NCBI GenBank assembly: GCA_021296015.1 | Contig: JAGWBG010000074.1 | Coordinates: forward strand, 1-12,249 | DNA length: 12,249 nt | Direction of reading: 5' to 3' | DNA from: Dehalococcoidia bacterium | GTDB lineage: Bacteria > Chloroflexota > Dehalococcoidia > Lucifugimonadales > JAGWBF01 | Part shown: piece after piece, positions 1-7,194 of the stretch | Numbering within the stretch: position 1 is the first letter of the stretch | Layout of the letters: every line of letters begins with the position of its first letter | Made by a program: the position numbers and the translations under genes | Notes under the pieces: generated by a model | What the model was told of the DNA's origin: nothing | The model's database searches: none | What the model saw: the letters and a program-made list of their open reading frames with translations, nothing else

Positions 1-1
1 C

Positions 2-973
2 ACCGCCGTTATAGTGTTCGGCCTTGCCATGCTTACGGTGAGGAACGTTGTAAACGAGTGGCACGTGCTGATTGCCGCTTTCCTCATCGGTGCGGTGCAA
101 GCCCTGGATACCCCGGCCCGTCAAAGCGTCTTCCCGCGTCTGATAGAGCGAGAGGCCCTGTTCAACGCCGTGGCCCTCAACTCCTCGGTGTGGACCGGAA
201 CACGCATCTTTGCTCCTGCCCTGGCCGGCGTAATCGTGGGTCTGGCGGATGTATCCATGGGCTTCTTTGTCAGCGCCGCAGGCGTGCTCGTCCTTGGCAT
301 TGTTTCATACACACTGAGGCTCTCACCGGTAGAGCGGGCCAGGGGAAGCGTGTTCAATGGGATGATGGAAGGCTATACCTTTATCAGGGGGACCCCAATC
401 TTCTCCATCCTCATTTGTATGACCTTCTTCAACGCCATGTTCGGTATGTCCTACGTCTTTTTGATGCCCGCCTTCGCTGAAGAAGTGTTGGACGTAGGGC
501 CAGGGAAGCTAGGGTTGCTAATAGGGGCTGCCGGACTTGGCGCTCTGACGGGAATCCTAATCTCCGCCTATCTGAGCAGTGCCCGGCATAAAGGGTGGAT
601 ACTCATTGGAGGCATCACCTTTTTCGGCATCTTCCTCATTCTCTTCGGCATCCTGGCAAACGCCGGGCAATACGGACTCTCGATGGTGGCGTTGTTCCTG
701 GCAGATATGGGTGTGTCAATGTATCTGATGATGGTGATAACTACCCTCCAGTCCCGGGTCCCCGACCAAATCCGCGGAAGGGTAATGGGGTTCTACTCGA
801 TTACATGGAGCCTGATACCACTGGGTGGCCTTCAGGCCAGCCAGGTTGGCCATTACACGAGCGCCCCCATTGCCGTGATTATCGGGGGGGCATTGGTAGT
901 CGCTTTTGCCATTGGGATAGCCTTGACTAGCAGACGCGTCCGGACCCTCGGCAGCTCCGACGAGGCAATGTAA
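2..973 (+). CDS. MFS-type exporter, C-terminal part (5' end outside window)
   Basis: An integral membrane transporter of the major facilitator superfamily, closest in style to the EntS/MFS_3 'transmembrane secretion effector' group; it would export a small molecule by proton antiport. The open frame runs from the window edge with no clear start; the GTG at 14 is internal, so the true start lies upstream. About 323 residues are visible out of the roughly 400-420 usual for the family, which suggests only the first two or so membrane helices are missing. The family signature is seen near residues 30-75: 'ALDTPARQSVFPRL', then 'NAVALNSSVWTGTRI' and 'APALAGV'. At least eight hydrophobic helices follow, with a basic loop ('SSARHKGW') in the second half. 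The gene stops at TAA 971-973, 154 bp before dnaG, which has its own candidate promoter, so it is probably not in the dnaG operon. The substrate cannot be told from sequence. Confidence 0.9.
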   Translation, partial: TAVIVFGLAMLTVRNVVNEWHVLIAAFLIGAVQALDTPARQSVFPRLIEREALFNAVALNSSVWTGTRIFAPALAGVIVGLADVSMGFFVSAAGVLVLGIVSYTLRLSPVERARGSVFNGMMEGYTFIRGTPIFSILICMTFFNAMFGMSYVFLMPAFAEEVLDVGPGKLGLLIGAAGLGALTGILISAYLSSARHKGWILIGGITFFGIFLILFGILANAGQYGLSMVALFLADMGVSMYLMMVITTLQSRVPDQIRGRVMGFYSITWSLIPLGGLQASQVGHYTSAPIAVIIGGALVVAFAIGIALTSRRVRTLGSSDEAM

Positions 974-1002
974 CTCACCCCAATTAGAAACTCTTTGCCA
1001 AG

Positions 1003-1013
1003 GGTGCTAGAAT
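1003..1013 (+). promoter_or_regulatory. Candidate extended -10 promoter for dnaG-rpoD
   Basis: GGTGCTAGAAT carries a TGN extension followed by TAGAAT (5/6 to TATAAT) at 1008-1013. Seventeen bases upstream lies a weak -35 (TAGAAA, 985-990). It lies in the 154-bp gap between the transporter and dnaG and would give a leader of about 105 nt. The same GGTG-N-TANANT pattern occurs upstream of the Rrf2 gene and the zinc-ribbon gene, which supports it. A second TAGAAT at 1107-1112 has neither the TG extension nor a -35. Confidence 0.5.
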
Positions 1014-1127
1014 ATAGGGAGAGGGCGTTCCCAATTCGGGACAAAAGCGGGGAAACCGCCTGAAGTCTGTCATAAGTCTCACTGGGATTTTCGAGGAACA
1101 CCCGGCTAGAATACGGTTTGGAGCCTT

Positions 1128-3062
1128 ATGACCGTAATAGATGATATAAAGGGCCGATTGGACATCCTGGACGTGGTATCCAGGTACGCCAATCTACAGC
1201 GTTCGGGCAGGAGCTATAAGGCCAACTGCCCCTTCCATACCGAGAGAACACCCTCGTTCCACGTCTTCCCAGAACGGCAGAGTTGGCGTTGCTTCGGCGC
1301 CTGCGCCACCGGTGGCGACCTGTTCTCCTTCCTGATGCGTATAGAGAACCTGGAGTTCGGCGAAGCCCTGAAGGTGCTGGCACAGCAGGCCGGCGTGACA
1401 CTCCCTGAGAAAAGGGAACGGAAAGACGAGAACGATGCTATTTACAGCATAAACGAGGCCAGCAGGGAGTTCTTCTCCGGTCTGCTGTCATCGGGCGGAA
1501 GGGGCGCTGACGCCAGGGCCTATTTACTCGAGCGCGGACTGGAACAGGGGACCATTGAAAGGTTCCAGCTTGGTCTCAGCCCATCCGATGGTGAATCCCT
1601 CAGGCGGCATCTGGCATCTAAAGGGTATACCCAGGAGCAGATGGCCCTGGCAGGCGTGGTTACCCAGGGAAGGAATGGTAGCTACCGGGACCTGTTCCGG
1701 AGTCGTCTTATGTTTCCCATTTGGGACGCCGAAGGCCGGCTGGCAGGTTTCGGAGGTAGGGCACTGGACGACTCCGGCCCCAAGTATCTCAATTCCCCCA
1801 GGAGCCCCGCGTTCGATAAGGGCCGCATACTATATGCCATGCACCTGGCCAAGGACGCCGTACGTGAGAGAGGTATAGTGATTGTAGAGGGCTACATGGA
1901 CGCCATAGTAGCCCACCAGGGCGGCTTCTCCAACGTTGTTGCATCCATGGGTACTGCCCTCACCCAACATCAGGCATCATTGGTGCGCGGACTGGTTCGC
2001 AAGCCCGGCTCATCCGATCCCGGAGACGTTATTCTTGCTCTCGACCCGGACGATGCCGGCAACAAGGCCACCTCGGGCGGCCTTGAGTCCGAGTCATCGT
2101 TGAACGCGTTGCAAACGGTGTTCAAGGGACGTGTTGGGCGCACAAATTTCTACGAGCGCCCGGACTCTCCATCCTTCAGAGTGGCCCTGTTGCCTCATGG
2201 GAAGGACCCCGATGAGATAATTCTCGAAAGCCCGGAGGAATGGACCCGCTTGGTGGCGAATGCGGTGCCCTTTATGGACTACCTGTTCGCCGTCTATTCG
2301 TCAAGTGAGGACCTGAGCACACCCCAGGGTAAGTCCAGGGTTGCCGACAAATTCAAGCTGTTCATAGCCGCAACGCCGGACCCCTTTGAGCAGGACCACT
2401 ACTTCCAGCGGCTCGCCGCCCTACTTGAGGTAAGCGATGCGACCCTTAGAGCCAGCCTTGGAAGACCAGGCCCGGGGGGACCCTCCAACAGAGACAGGTC
2501 AACCGGCCCTAACCGTACCACGAGAAGCCAGCCGGGTCGCGTTGATAGGCAGGACCAGGATACCACCGCAACGCCCTTCGCCCGGATGGACCACGACCCC
2601 CTGGAGGAGTATTGCATGGCCCTTATCCTCCGGGACTCGGAGTTTTTACATCCCGACGGTCATGGTAAGAATGGCAGCGGTGAAACGGAGTCGGCCGGCT
2701 TCACCGAGGAAGCCGGAGACGCCTATAAACTCCGCCTGGAATATTTCCAGCGAGTAGATAACCGCGATGTATTTACAAATTGGATAAGATGTTCCACACT
2801 AGATACGTTAAGAGACTCGTTGGATGAGGAGCTAAAGGAGCATCTGGAGCATCTGCTGACTAAATTTCTTCCCCCATCTGATCGCAAACAGAGAGAGGCA
2901 GCTTTCAAAGACTGCGTCCGCCGATTGGAGGAACGCTATCTTCGTGATTTGAAGAGGGAAGAAGGGATGAGGCTTTCTGAGGCTACCGTGGAGGAGGTTG
3001 AGGAGCAAGGACAAGAAATATTACAACTCAACGAGAGATTGAAAAAAGTCTATGGAAGATAG
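1128..3062 (+). CDS. dnaG: DNA primase DnaG
   Basis: DnaG synthesises short RNA primers on the lagging strand at the replication fork, working with the replicative helicase. At 644 residues it is a normal length. The N-terminal zinc ribbon is visible (C34, H37, C55, C59) with 'CPFHTERTPSF'; the second cysteine pair reads CFGAC, three residues apart instead of the common CFGC. The RNA-polymerase core has 'KYLNSPRSPAFDKG'. The TOPRIM metal site follows: E254 in 'IVEGYMDA' and the acidic motif D306-P-D308 in 'LALDPDDAG'. Residues about 443-483 form a Gly/Pro/Arg/Asp/Thr-rich linker to a poorly conserved C-terminal helicase-binding domain ending in charged helices. The ATG is preceded by TTGGAG at suitable spacing. 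rpoD follows after 47 bp, the classical macromolecular-synthesis operon order; rpsU is absent upstream. Zinc ligands and TOPRIM acidic residues are present, so it should be active. Confidence 0.97.
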   Translation: MTVIDDIKGRLDILDVVSRYANLQRSGRSYKANCPFHTERTPSFHVFPERQSWRCFGACATGGDLFSFLMRIENLEFGEALKVLAQQAGVTLPEKRERKDENDAIYSINEASREFFSGLLSSGGRGADARAYLLERGLEQGTIERFQLGLSPSDGESLRRHLASKGYTQEQMALAGVVTQGRNGSYRDLFRSRLMFPIWDAEGRLAGFGGRALDDSGPKYLNSPRSPAFDKGRILYAMHLAKDAVRERGIVIVEGYMDAIVAHQGGFSNVVASMGTALTQHQASLVRGLVRKPGSSDPGDVILALDPDDAGNKATSGGLESESSLNALQTVFKGRVGRTNFYERPDSPSFRVALLPHGKDPDEIILESPEEWTRLVANAVPFMDYLFAVYSSSEDLSTPQGKSRVADKFKLFIAATPDPFEQDHYFQRLAALLEVSDATLRASLGRPGPGGPSNRDRSTGPNRTTRSQPGRVDRQDQDTTATPFARMDHDPLEEYCMALILRDSEFLHPDGHGKNGSGETESAGFTEEAGDAYKLRLEYFQRVDNRDVFTNWIRCSTLDTLRDSLDEELKEHLEHLLTKFLPPSDRKQREAAFKDCVRRLEERYLRDLKREEGMRLSEATVEEVEEQGQEILQLNERLKKVYGR

Positions 3063-3109
3063 GGGGAGAGGTTTCTCCGTCACTCGCGTTTATAATAGAA
3101 GGTGAAAAA

Positions 3110-4687
3110 ATGGCGAATCGAAGGCGTGGACGGTCCGGTGATGTCGGTGAATTCCTCGAGAACCCACATGGCAGCGGAGACGAAATAGCGAAAGAGGGTC
3201 TTCTGGCCGTAGTTGGGGCGGTTGATGCAAAAAGAGCTAACGACGTTCTCTCCGATGAGCAGACCACCCCCATAGCTCCGGAACCGGCGGTGGAAGGATG
3301 GGAGGAACCCGCCCCGGTGGTGTCGCCGGGGACTGAAGTCGCGGCGGAGAAGGCGGCCCCCTCCGATAGCGAGGAGTTGGACTGGGAACCCGAGGTTGAC
3401 GGCACTGAAGTCCTGGATGACCCGGTCAGGATGTACCTGCGGGAAATCGGGCGGGTGCCCCTCTTGACCTCCAGAGATGAGCGAGTGCTGGCCCGCAAAA
3501 TGGAGGGTGGCCGCCACCTGGAGAGACTGAAGAAGGAACTGGAAGGCGCCGAGTATAGGCCCCCCAAAGCATGGGAGTGCTGCTACGCCCTGCTGCAACG
3601 TCTGAGCCGGTCGTCTTCCCTTGTGGGGTCTCTGGGTGAGAGCCTGGGTTTGCCCCGGTATCTGACCCTTTCCCAGATTGCGGACCATCCCAAGCTCAGG
3701 GCTGCGATAGACGCCGAGCTTGACCAGGAGATGATTGCAAGTATAGCCGAAAGCCTGGGCTTGGAACACGGGGAGGTGGAGCAACAGGTCATTCAGCTAT
3801 CCCTGAATAGCTGGGTTCTCCCTACGGACGTGATAGACGTACTTGAGGACTGTACCCTGGACGAGTTGGGAAGGATGATAAACACTGCCGATTGCTACTT
3901 CAGGCTTCAGACCATGGATAATCGTGTGTTCGAGGCGTACCTGAAGCGCATAGACGAGGAAGGGTTGCGTGCCCAGTCACATCTGACGGAAGCCAACCTG
4001 CGCCTTGTGGTCAGCGTCGCCAAAAAGTACATAGGCAGAGGCATGGCGCTCCTGGACCTGATACAGGAAGGCAATATCGGCCTTATCAGGGCCGTGGAGA
4101 AGTTCGACTATCGAAAGGGCTACAAGTTCAGCACCTACGCCACATGGTGGATACGGCAGGCTATCACCCGGGCCATCGCCGACCAAGCCCGTACCATTCG
4201 CATACCAGTGCACATGGTTGAGACCATAAACAAGCTGATGCGCCAGCACCGCCGGTTGCTTCAAGAATACGGTAGAGAGCCTACTGCCGAGGAAATCGGC
4301 CTGGCTATGGAGGTGAACCCGGATAGAGTGGAGGAAATCCTCAAGATTTCCCAAGAGCCGGTCTCTCTGGAAACCCCCATCGGGGAAGAGGAGGACAGTC
4401 ACCTTGGTGATTTCATAGAGGACAGGAGTGCTCCGGCTCCATCCGACGCCGCCTCATTCCAACTACTCAAGGAGCAGATACAGGATGTGCTGGATACCCT
4501 CACCGATAGAGAGAGCCGTGTACTCCAGCTTCGCTTTGGATTGGAAGATGGACGCAGTCGTACGCTTGAGGAAGTGGGAAGGGAATTCGGGGTGACGCGG
4601 GAGCGGATACGTCAGATTGAGGCCAAGGCGCTGAGGAAATTGAGGCACCCCACCCGCTCGAGGAAGCTCAGAGACTTCCTGGAGTAG
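3110..4687 (+). CDS. rpoD: Primary RNA polymerase sigma factor RpoD (sigma-70)
   Basis: The housekeeping sigma factor directs core RNA polymerase to -10/-35 promoters. It has 525 residues. An acidic, low-complexity N-terminus (about 1-100) stands in for region 1.1. Region 1.2 starts at D103 ('DPVRMYLREIG'). A long non-conserved segment (about 140-283) follows, then region 2 from L292 ('LTEANLRLVVSVAKKYIGRG', 'DLIQEGNIGLIRAVEKFDY', 'FSTYATWWIRQAI'). Region 3 follows ('IRIPVHMVETINKL', 'GREPTAEEIG'), and region 4 contains 'LTDRESRVLQLRFGL' and the helix-turn-helix 'TLEEVGREFGVTRERIRQIE'. The ATG has AGAAGGTG upstream at good spacing. It is second in a dnaG-rpoD operon. A perfect TATAAT at 3091-3096 sits too close to the start to be a confident promoter. 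Region 2.4/3.0 is intact, consistent with the extended -10 sites seen elsewhere in the window. All core regions are present, so a group 1 sigma is favoured over an alternative one. Confidence 0.97.
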   Translation: MANRRRGRSGDVGEFLENPHGSGDEIAKEGLLAVVGAVDAKRANDVLSDEQTTPIAPEPAVEGWEEPAPVVSPGTEVAAEKAAPSDSEELDWEPEVDGTEVLDDPVRMYLREIGRVPLLTSRDERVLARKMEGGRHLERLKKELEGAEYRPPKAWECCYALLQRLSRSSSLVGSLGESLGLPRYLTLSQIADHPKLRAAIDAELDQEMIASIAESLGLEHGEVEQQVIQLSLNSWVLPTDVIDVLEDCTLDELGRMINTADCYFRLQTMDNRVFEAYLKRIDEEGLRAQSHLTEANLRLVVSVAKKYIGRGMALLDLIQEGNIGLIRAVEKFDYRKGYKFSTYATWWIRQAITRAIADQARTIRIPVHMVETINKLMRQHRRLLQEYGREPTAEEIGLAMEVNPDRVEEILKISQEPVSLETPIGEEEDSHLGDFIEDRSAPAPSDAASFQLLKEQIQDVLDTLTDRESRVLQLRFGLEDGRSRTLEEVGREFGVTRERIRQIEAKALRKLRHPTRSRKLRDFLE

Positions 4688-4725
4688 ACCCCAAATTATT
4701 CCCCAAAACACCCCTTCTCTGAGCC

Positions 4726-4755
4726 TTGTAAAAAATTGACAGGGGGTGATACACT
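4726..4755 (+). promoter_or_regulatory. Candidate promoter for the zinc-ribbon gene
   Basis: TTGTAA (4726-4731), an 18-bp spacer and TACACT (4750-4755) preceded by TGA make an extended -10 arrangement (GGTGATACACT). It would start transcription near 4762, about 25 nt before the GTG start and just ahead of the ribosome binding site. The eye-catching TTGACA at 4736-4741 lacks a -10 at a normal distance. Confidence 0.4.
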
Positions 4756-4785
4756 CCCGGCACGTTGGTTTGGGAGGAGGTTTTA

Positions 4786-4998
4786 GTGGAAGACAGTGGG
4801 ATTCCCAAGTGCCTTAAGTGTAACACGGGACAGTTGCTTCCCCTTTCCGACTATGGAAGTCAAGGGGCCGCTGTCCATTACAAAGCGTGGGTATGCACCA
4901 ATCCGGATTGCGGGTTCAACATCAAAATCAGGAACGGTGACATATACCTCAATGAACCCATAAGCAACGGTGCAATGCACTCCCCTAGGATTCGCTGA
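4786..4998 (+). CDS. Small zinc-ribbon-like protein, function unknown
   Basis: A 70-residue cytoplasmic protein that I do not recognise. It carries two cysteine pairs, C9-x2-C12 ('CLKC') and C37-x4-C42 ('CTNPDC'), about 25 residues apart, the spacing of a single zinc ribbon or rubredoxin-like knuckle. The rest is a short beta-rich stretch ('FNIKIRNGDIYLNEPI') and a basic tail. I chose the GTG at 4786 because GGAGGAGG (4773-4780) precedes it by five bases; a TTG start at 4765 would put that strong binding site inside the gene. The gene lies 98 bp after rpoD, probably under its own promoter, and is followed by strong hairpins. Such small ribbons occur as nucleic-acid-binding or adaptor proteins, but nothing here decides between these. 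That it is a real gene is supported by the binding site, the paired cysteines and the lack of a competing frame. Confidence 0.72.
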   Translation: MEDSGIPKCLKCNTGQLLPLSDYGSQGAAVHYKAWVCTNPDCGFNIKIRNGDIYLNEPISNGAMHSPRIR

Positions 4999-5004
4999 AC
5001 TTTC

Positions 5005-5034
5005 CCGGGTTGCTCCTTCGGGAGCTTCACCCGG
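5005..5034 (+). terminator. Hairpin with UUCG loop after the zinc-ribbon gene
   Basis: Outer arms CCGGGT (5005-5010) and ACCCGG (5029-5034) enclose an inner stem GCTCC-TTCG-GGAGC (5012-5025). The UUCG tetraloop is unusually stable. It starts seven bases after the stop codon at 4998, the position expected for transcript-end protection or termination. No run of T follows, so it is not a standard intrinsic terminator. Confidence 0.45.
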
Positions 5035-5035
5035 C

Positions 5036-5068
5036 GGACCCCTTGACTGTTGACAGTCCAAGGGGTCC
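5036..5068. repeat. Long inverted repeat (14-bp stem with one bulge)
   Basis: GGACCCCTTG (5036-5045) pairs perfectly with CAAGGGGTCC (5059-5068). The inner ACTG/CAGT continues the stem around a TTGA loop, with a single bulged C at 5058. It follows directly on the UUCG hairpin. GGACCC at 5070-5075 and GGGGTC at 5080-5085 could pair with the arms instead, so alternative folds are possible. It may be a terminator, an RNA-stability element or part of a structured leader for the sortase gene. Confidence 0.6.
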
Positions 5069-5242
5069 AGGACCCGGGAGGGGTCAGTCTTAAGGTCCCA
5101 GGCAAGCTGTACTTGCCATACCCATCGGCCTCATTGTGTGAAGTGTTGAAGTAGCGGCAGAAGTTAACAAACAAGGCGGCACCCGCCTCACGAGGCCTGG
5201 CTCCCCTAGTTTATTCCCCAATCCTTAGCAGAGGTAGGTAAC
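5069..5242 (+). other. Gene-free leader region before the sortase gene, further hairpins
   Basis: No credible gene is seen here. Two more short stems occur: GGCAAG (5101-5106) with CTTGCC (5112-5117), and AGGCG (5174-5178) with CGCCT (5184-5188). Together with the two preceding hairpins, four stem-loops lie within about 185 bp. I could not match the stretch to RNase P, tmRNA, SRP RNA or a known riboswitch by their conserved boxes. No convincing promoter for the sortase gene could be located. GAGGTAGG at 5231-5238 is the sortase ribosome binding site. Confidence 0.4.
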
Positions 5243-6241
5243 ATGGAAGCGGGCTATGACTTTCTTCTTCTGCGCTCTCGTATGCAACAGCGGTTCGTCC
5301 GCGTTTCAGCAATATTCCTTCTCGGTGGAGGAGCCGCCTATTTCGTCTATTCCCAGAAGGCGGGCTCAGACCTGGACGACCTGAACTACACCGTCGCCCC
5401 GGCGGAGGTAGGCGTGCCACCCGTGACCAATCCCGTCTCGTCAGAGTCGGAACAGGCAGCTTTGCAACCCTCTGCCAATACCCCTGACCAGGCCCAAAAT
5501 CTGCCGATCACGCCCGTCGAGCAGCCGTCGTCGAGCGAGCCGGATGTTGTGGGCCCGCCTGATACGGCCGTCACAATACCGGTCCCCAACGACCCACCCC
5601 CGGTTGCCGGCCCACGACCTCAAATATCCACCGAGGCAATAGCAAAGCAGCAACCTTATCTCGAGAATGCCATTGACCCTATCAACTGGGTCAACATCCA
5701 GGGATACGAGCCTCTCTCAGCCAGTGAGATAGTTCTTCTCCAGGGGTTTGAGCGATTTGACTCCAGCTTGGCGGCGCCAGTTGGAACCCTTTCCGTCCCG
5801 TCGAAAATCATCATACCTTCCATCGGGGTTGACTCTCTGGTGACGGGGCTGAAAATACTTGACGTGGGAAACAGCCGGGCCTACGAAACACCCAAGCACG
5901 TGGTGGGCCACATACCCGAGCTTGCGAACCCGGGAGAGATGGGCAGTGCGTGGTTCTTCGGCCATCTGGAAAGCCCGATAGCAGGCGAGGGTAATGTGTT
6001 CTACAACCTGCCAGGGGTCCCCAATTTCCTGCGAGAGGGTCGCGCCATATACGCGATTGTCGAGAGTGGCCCAACAGCATACCTCTACCAGATAGTGGAA
6101 ACTCAAGTGGTGAACCAGAACGATATGACGATGTATGATACCGGGCGTCCCACCATTCACCTGGTGACCTGTGTACCTCGGTTCGTGTACGACCATCGTC
6201 TGATTGTCACCGGCGAGCTTGTTGGCATCCGTAGCAGCTAG
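5243..6241 (+). CDS. Sortase, membrane-anchored cysteine transpeptidase
   Basis: Sortases cleave a sorting signal in exported proteins and join the product to the cell surface or to other proteins. The 332-residue product has a short cytoplasmic start, one membrane helix at about residues 18-37, and a long Pro/Ser/Val-rich spacer (about 45-135) that would span the cell-wall zone. The catalytic domain (about 165-332) shows all three catalytic residues: His241 in 'FFGHLESP', Cys310 in 'HLVTCVP' and Arg319 in 'DHRLIVTGEL'. The usual TLxTC motif reads HLVTC here. The ATG at 5243 has GAGGTAGG upstream; an ATG at 5282 would keep the helix but lacks a binding site. No protein with an LPXTG-like C-terminus is visible in the window. 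The subclass cannot be fixed by eye; class D or E-like single-anchor enzymes are the nearest match. The stop overlaps that of the convergent gene. Confidence 0.9.
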   Translation: MEAGYDFLLLRSRMQQRFVRVSAIFLLGGGAAYFVYSQKAGSDLDDLNYTVAPAEVGVPPVTNPVSSESEQAALQPSANTPDQAQNLPITPVEQPSSSEPDVVGPPDTAVTIPVPNDPPPVAGPRPQISTEAIAKQQPYLENAIDPINWVNIQGYEPLSASEIVLLQGFERFDSSLAAPVGTLSVPSKIIIPSIGVDSLVTGLKILDVGNSRAYETPKHVVGHIPELANPGEMGSAWFFGHLESPIAGEGNVFYNLPGVPNFLREGRAIYAIVESGPTAYLYQIVETQVVNQNDMTMYDTGRPTIHLVTCVPRFVYDHRLIVTGELVGIRSS

Positions 6242-7044
6242 GGGAGGTAACCTACCCGGGTAAGGAAGTCCAGGACTTCCCTGGAGAACCCTTCAGGGTC
6301 CCGGGCAGGGAACTGGCCGAAGGGATTTTCAATTACACGCCCCTCTGCATTGGGGGTCAATTCCACGGACCTCTCGTTCTTGCTTCTCAACAGGTCCCCT
6401 TCGGTGACCAGGAACAGGGTCGGGCACTGTAGCTGGGGGAAGATCTTGTCCGCCTCAAACCTGAAAGCTGCCTGGTAGGCCCAGTCATACCGGCTCCCTG
6501 TTCTGAGGAACTCGGTCGTAGCCAGATGGAGCAACTCCGCAGGCGAGTCCTTGCCCCAGATGCGCTGGTAGCGGGACCAGAGCCATGACAAGTGGCCTCC
6601 GTCAGAGGAGGGTTTGAAAGGCTCCAGATAATTCTGTAGTCTATCCTGGCGCTCGTCATCGTCGAAAAGAGGGCTACCAACTATCACGACGGCCGGCACA
6701 CGCGCCGGATGGTCCACCGCCATCTGTGCGGCGATCGCTCCGCCCGTATGGTTCCCCACCAGTACAACCTGCTCAAGTCCCAGAGCGTCCAGGAAAAGGG
6801 TCATCCGTTGGGCGTAGCCGGCAATGGGAAGAGGCTCCGGCGGCGGCGGCGATGCGCCGTATCCCGGGGTGTCCGGTGCTATGGCACGGACATGCCGCCC
6901 CAGGACGGGCAGACTCTCCTCGTACATTCTCCCGGACACCGGGCTTTCGTGGAACAGGACAACCGGGGGGCCGGAGCCTGCCTCACGATAGTGTACTTGG
7001 CCCGGCGATGTATCGGCGTATGCGTAACGTATGTTGGGGTCCAT
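6238..7044 (-). CDS. Alpha/beta-hydrolase-fold protein with non-canonical catalytic triad
   Basis: A soluble 268-residue protein with the alpha/beta hydrolase fold: strand 'PPVVLFHESP', loop 'IAPDTPGYGAS', nucleophile-elbow region 'VVLVGNHTGGAIAAQMA', a helical cap rich in Trp/Arg ('SWLWSRYQRIWG'), and the late acid strand 'PTLFLVTEGD' (D217). The elbow reads G97-N98-H99-T100-G101, so His sits where Ser, Asp or Cys is expected. The usual GH near the C-terminus reads GQFP (Q244). The oxyanion segment is HESP rather than HGxP. The substrate is unknown and ordinary serine-hydrolase chemistry is doubtful. I took ATG 7044 because GGAGG lies about five bases upstream; GTG 7047 almost touches that site. 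No promoter is clear. It converges on the sortase gene, sharing the CTAG of both stop codons. Its fold is confident; its activity is not. Confidence 0.85.
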   Translation of the reverse strand: MDPNIRYAYADTSPGQVHYREAGSGPPVVLFHESPVSGRMYEESLPVLGRHVRAIAPDTPGYGASPPPPEPLPIAGYAQRMTLFLDALGLEQVVLVGNHTGGAIAAQMAVDHPARVPAVVIVGSPLFDDDERQDRLQNYLEPFKPSSDGGHLSWLWSRYQRIWGKDSPAELLHLATTEFLRTGSRYDWAYQAAFRFEADKIFPQLQCPTLFLVTEGDLLRSKNERSVELTPNAEGRVIENPFGQFPARDPEGFSREVLDFLTRVGYLP

Positions 7045-7127
7045 CACTCCTCCATTTGTCGTTGCCTACTCAGGATAGATGTCGCCGGAGCAGGCCTTTG
7101 AGTAACTCCGACTCAAGACCAACCTCC

Positions 7128-7166
7128 ATGTCATTCTGAACCCGCCACGGGCGAGTGAAGGATCTA
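7128..7166. repeat. REP-like intergenic repeat ('tgtcattctga...gaaggatct' type)
   Basis: TGTCATTCTGAA begins at 7129 and GAAGGATCT ends near 7165, enclosing a small CCCG/CGGG stem. These two ends match the layout of repeats I know as widely scattered between genes in Chloroflexota genomes. Only one copy is in the window, so the repeat nature rests on recall and not on this sequence. Confidence 0.5.
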
Positions 7167-7194
7167 AATCGGTTGCCCGGCGCACGGAACCTTA

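Noticed and set aside
3091..3096. Perfect TATAAT in front of rpoD as a promoter
   Set aside because: It is 14 bp from the ATG, lacks a -35 and TG extension, and would start transcription inside the ribosome binding site.
3080..3784. 234-codon open frame on the minus strand inside rpoD
   Set aside because: It lies opposite clearly coding rpoD sequence and is a shadow of that gene's base composition.
4736..4741. Perfect TTGACA as a -35 box
   Set aside because: No -10-like hexamer lies 16-18 bp downstream; the TTGTAA with extended -10 TACACT fits better.
5036..5068. Classical intrinsic terminator
   Set aside because: The stem is strong, but no run of T follows on either strand, so it is listed as an inverted repeat only.
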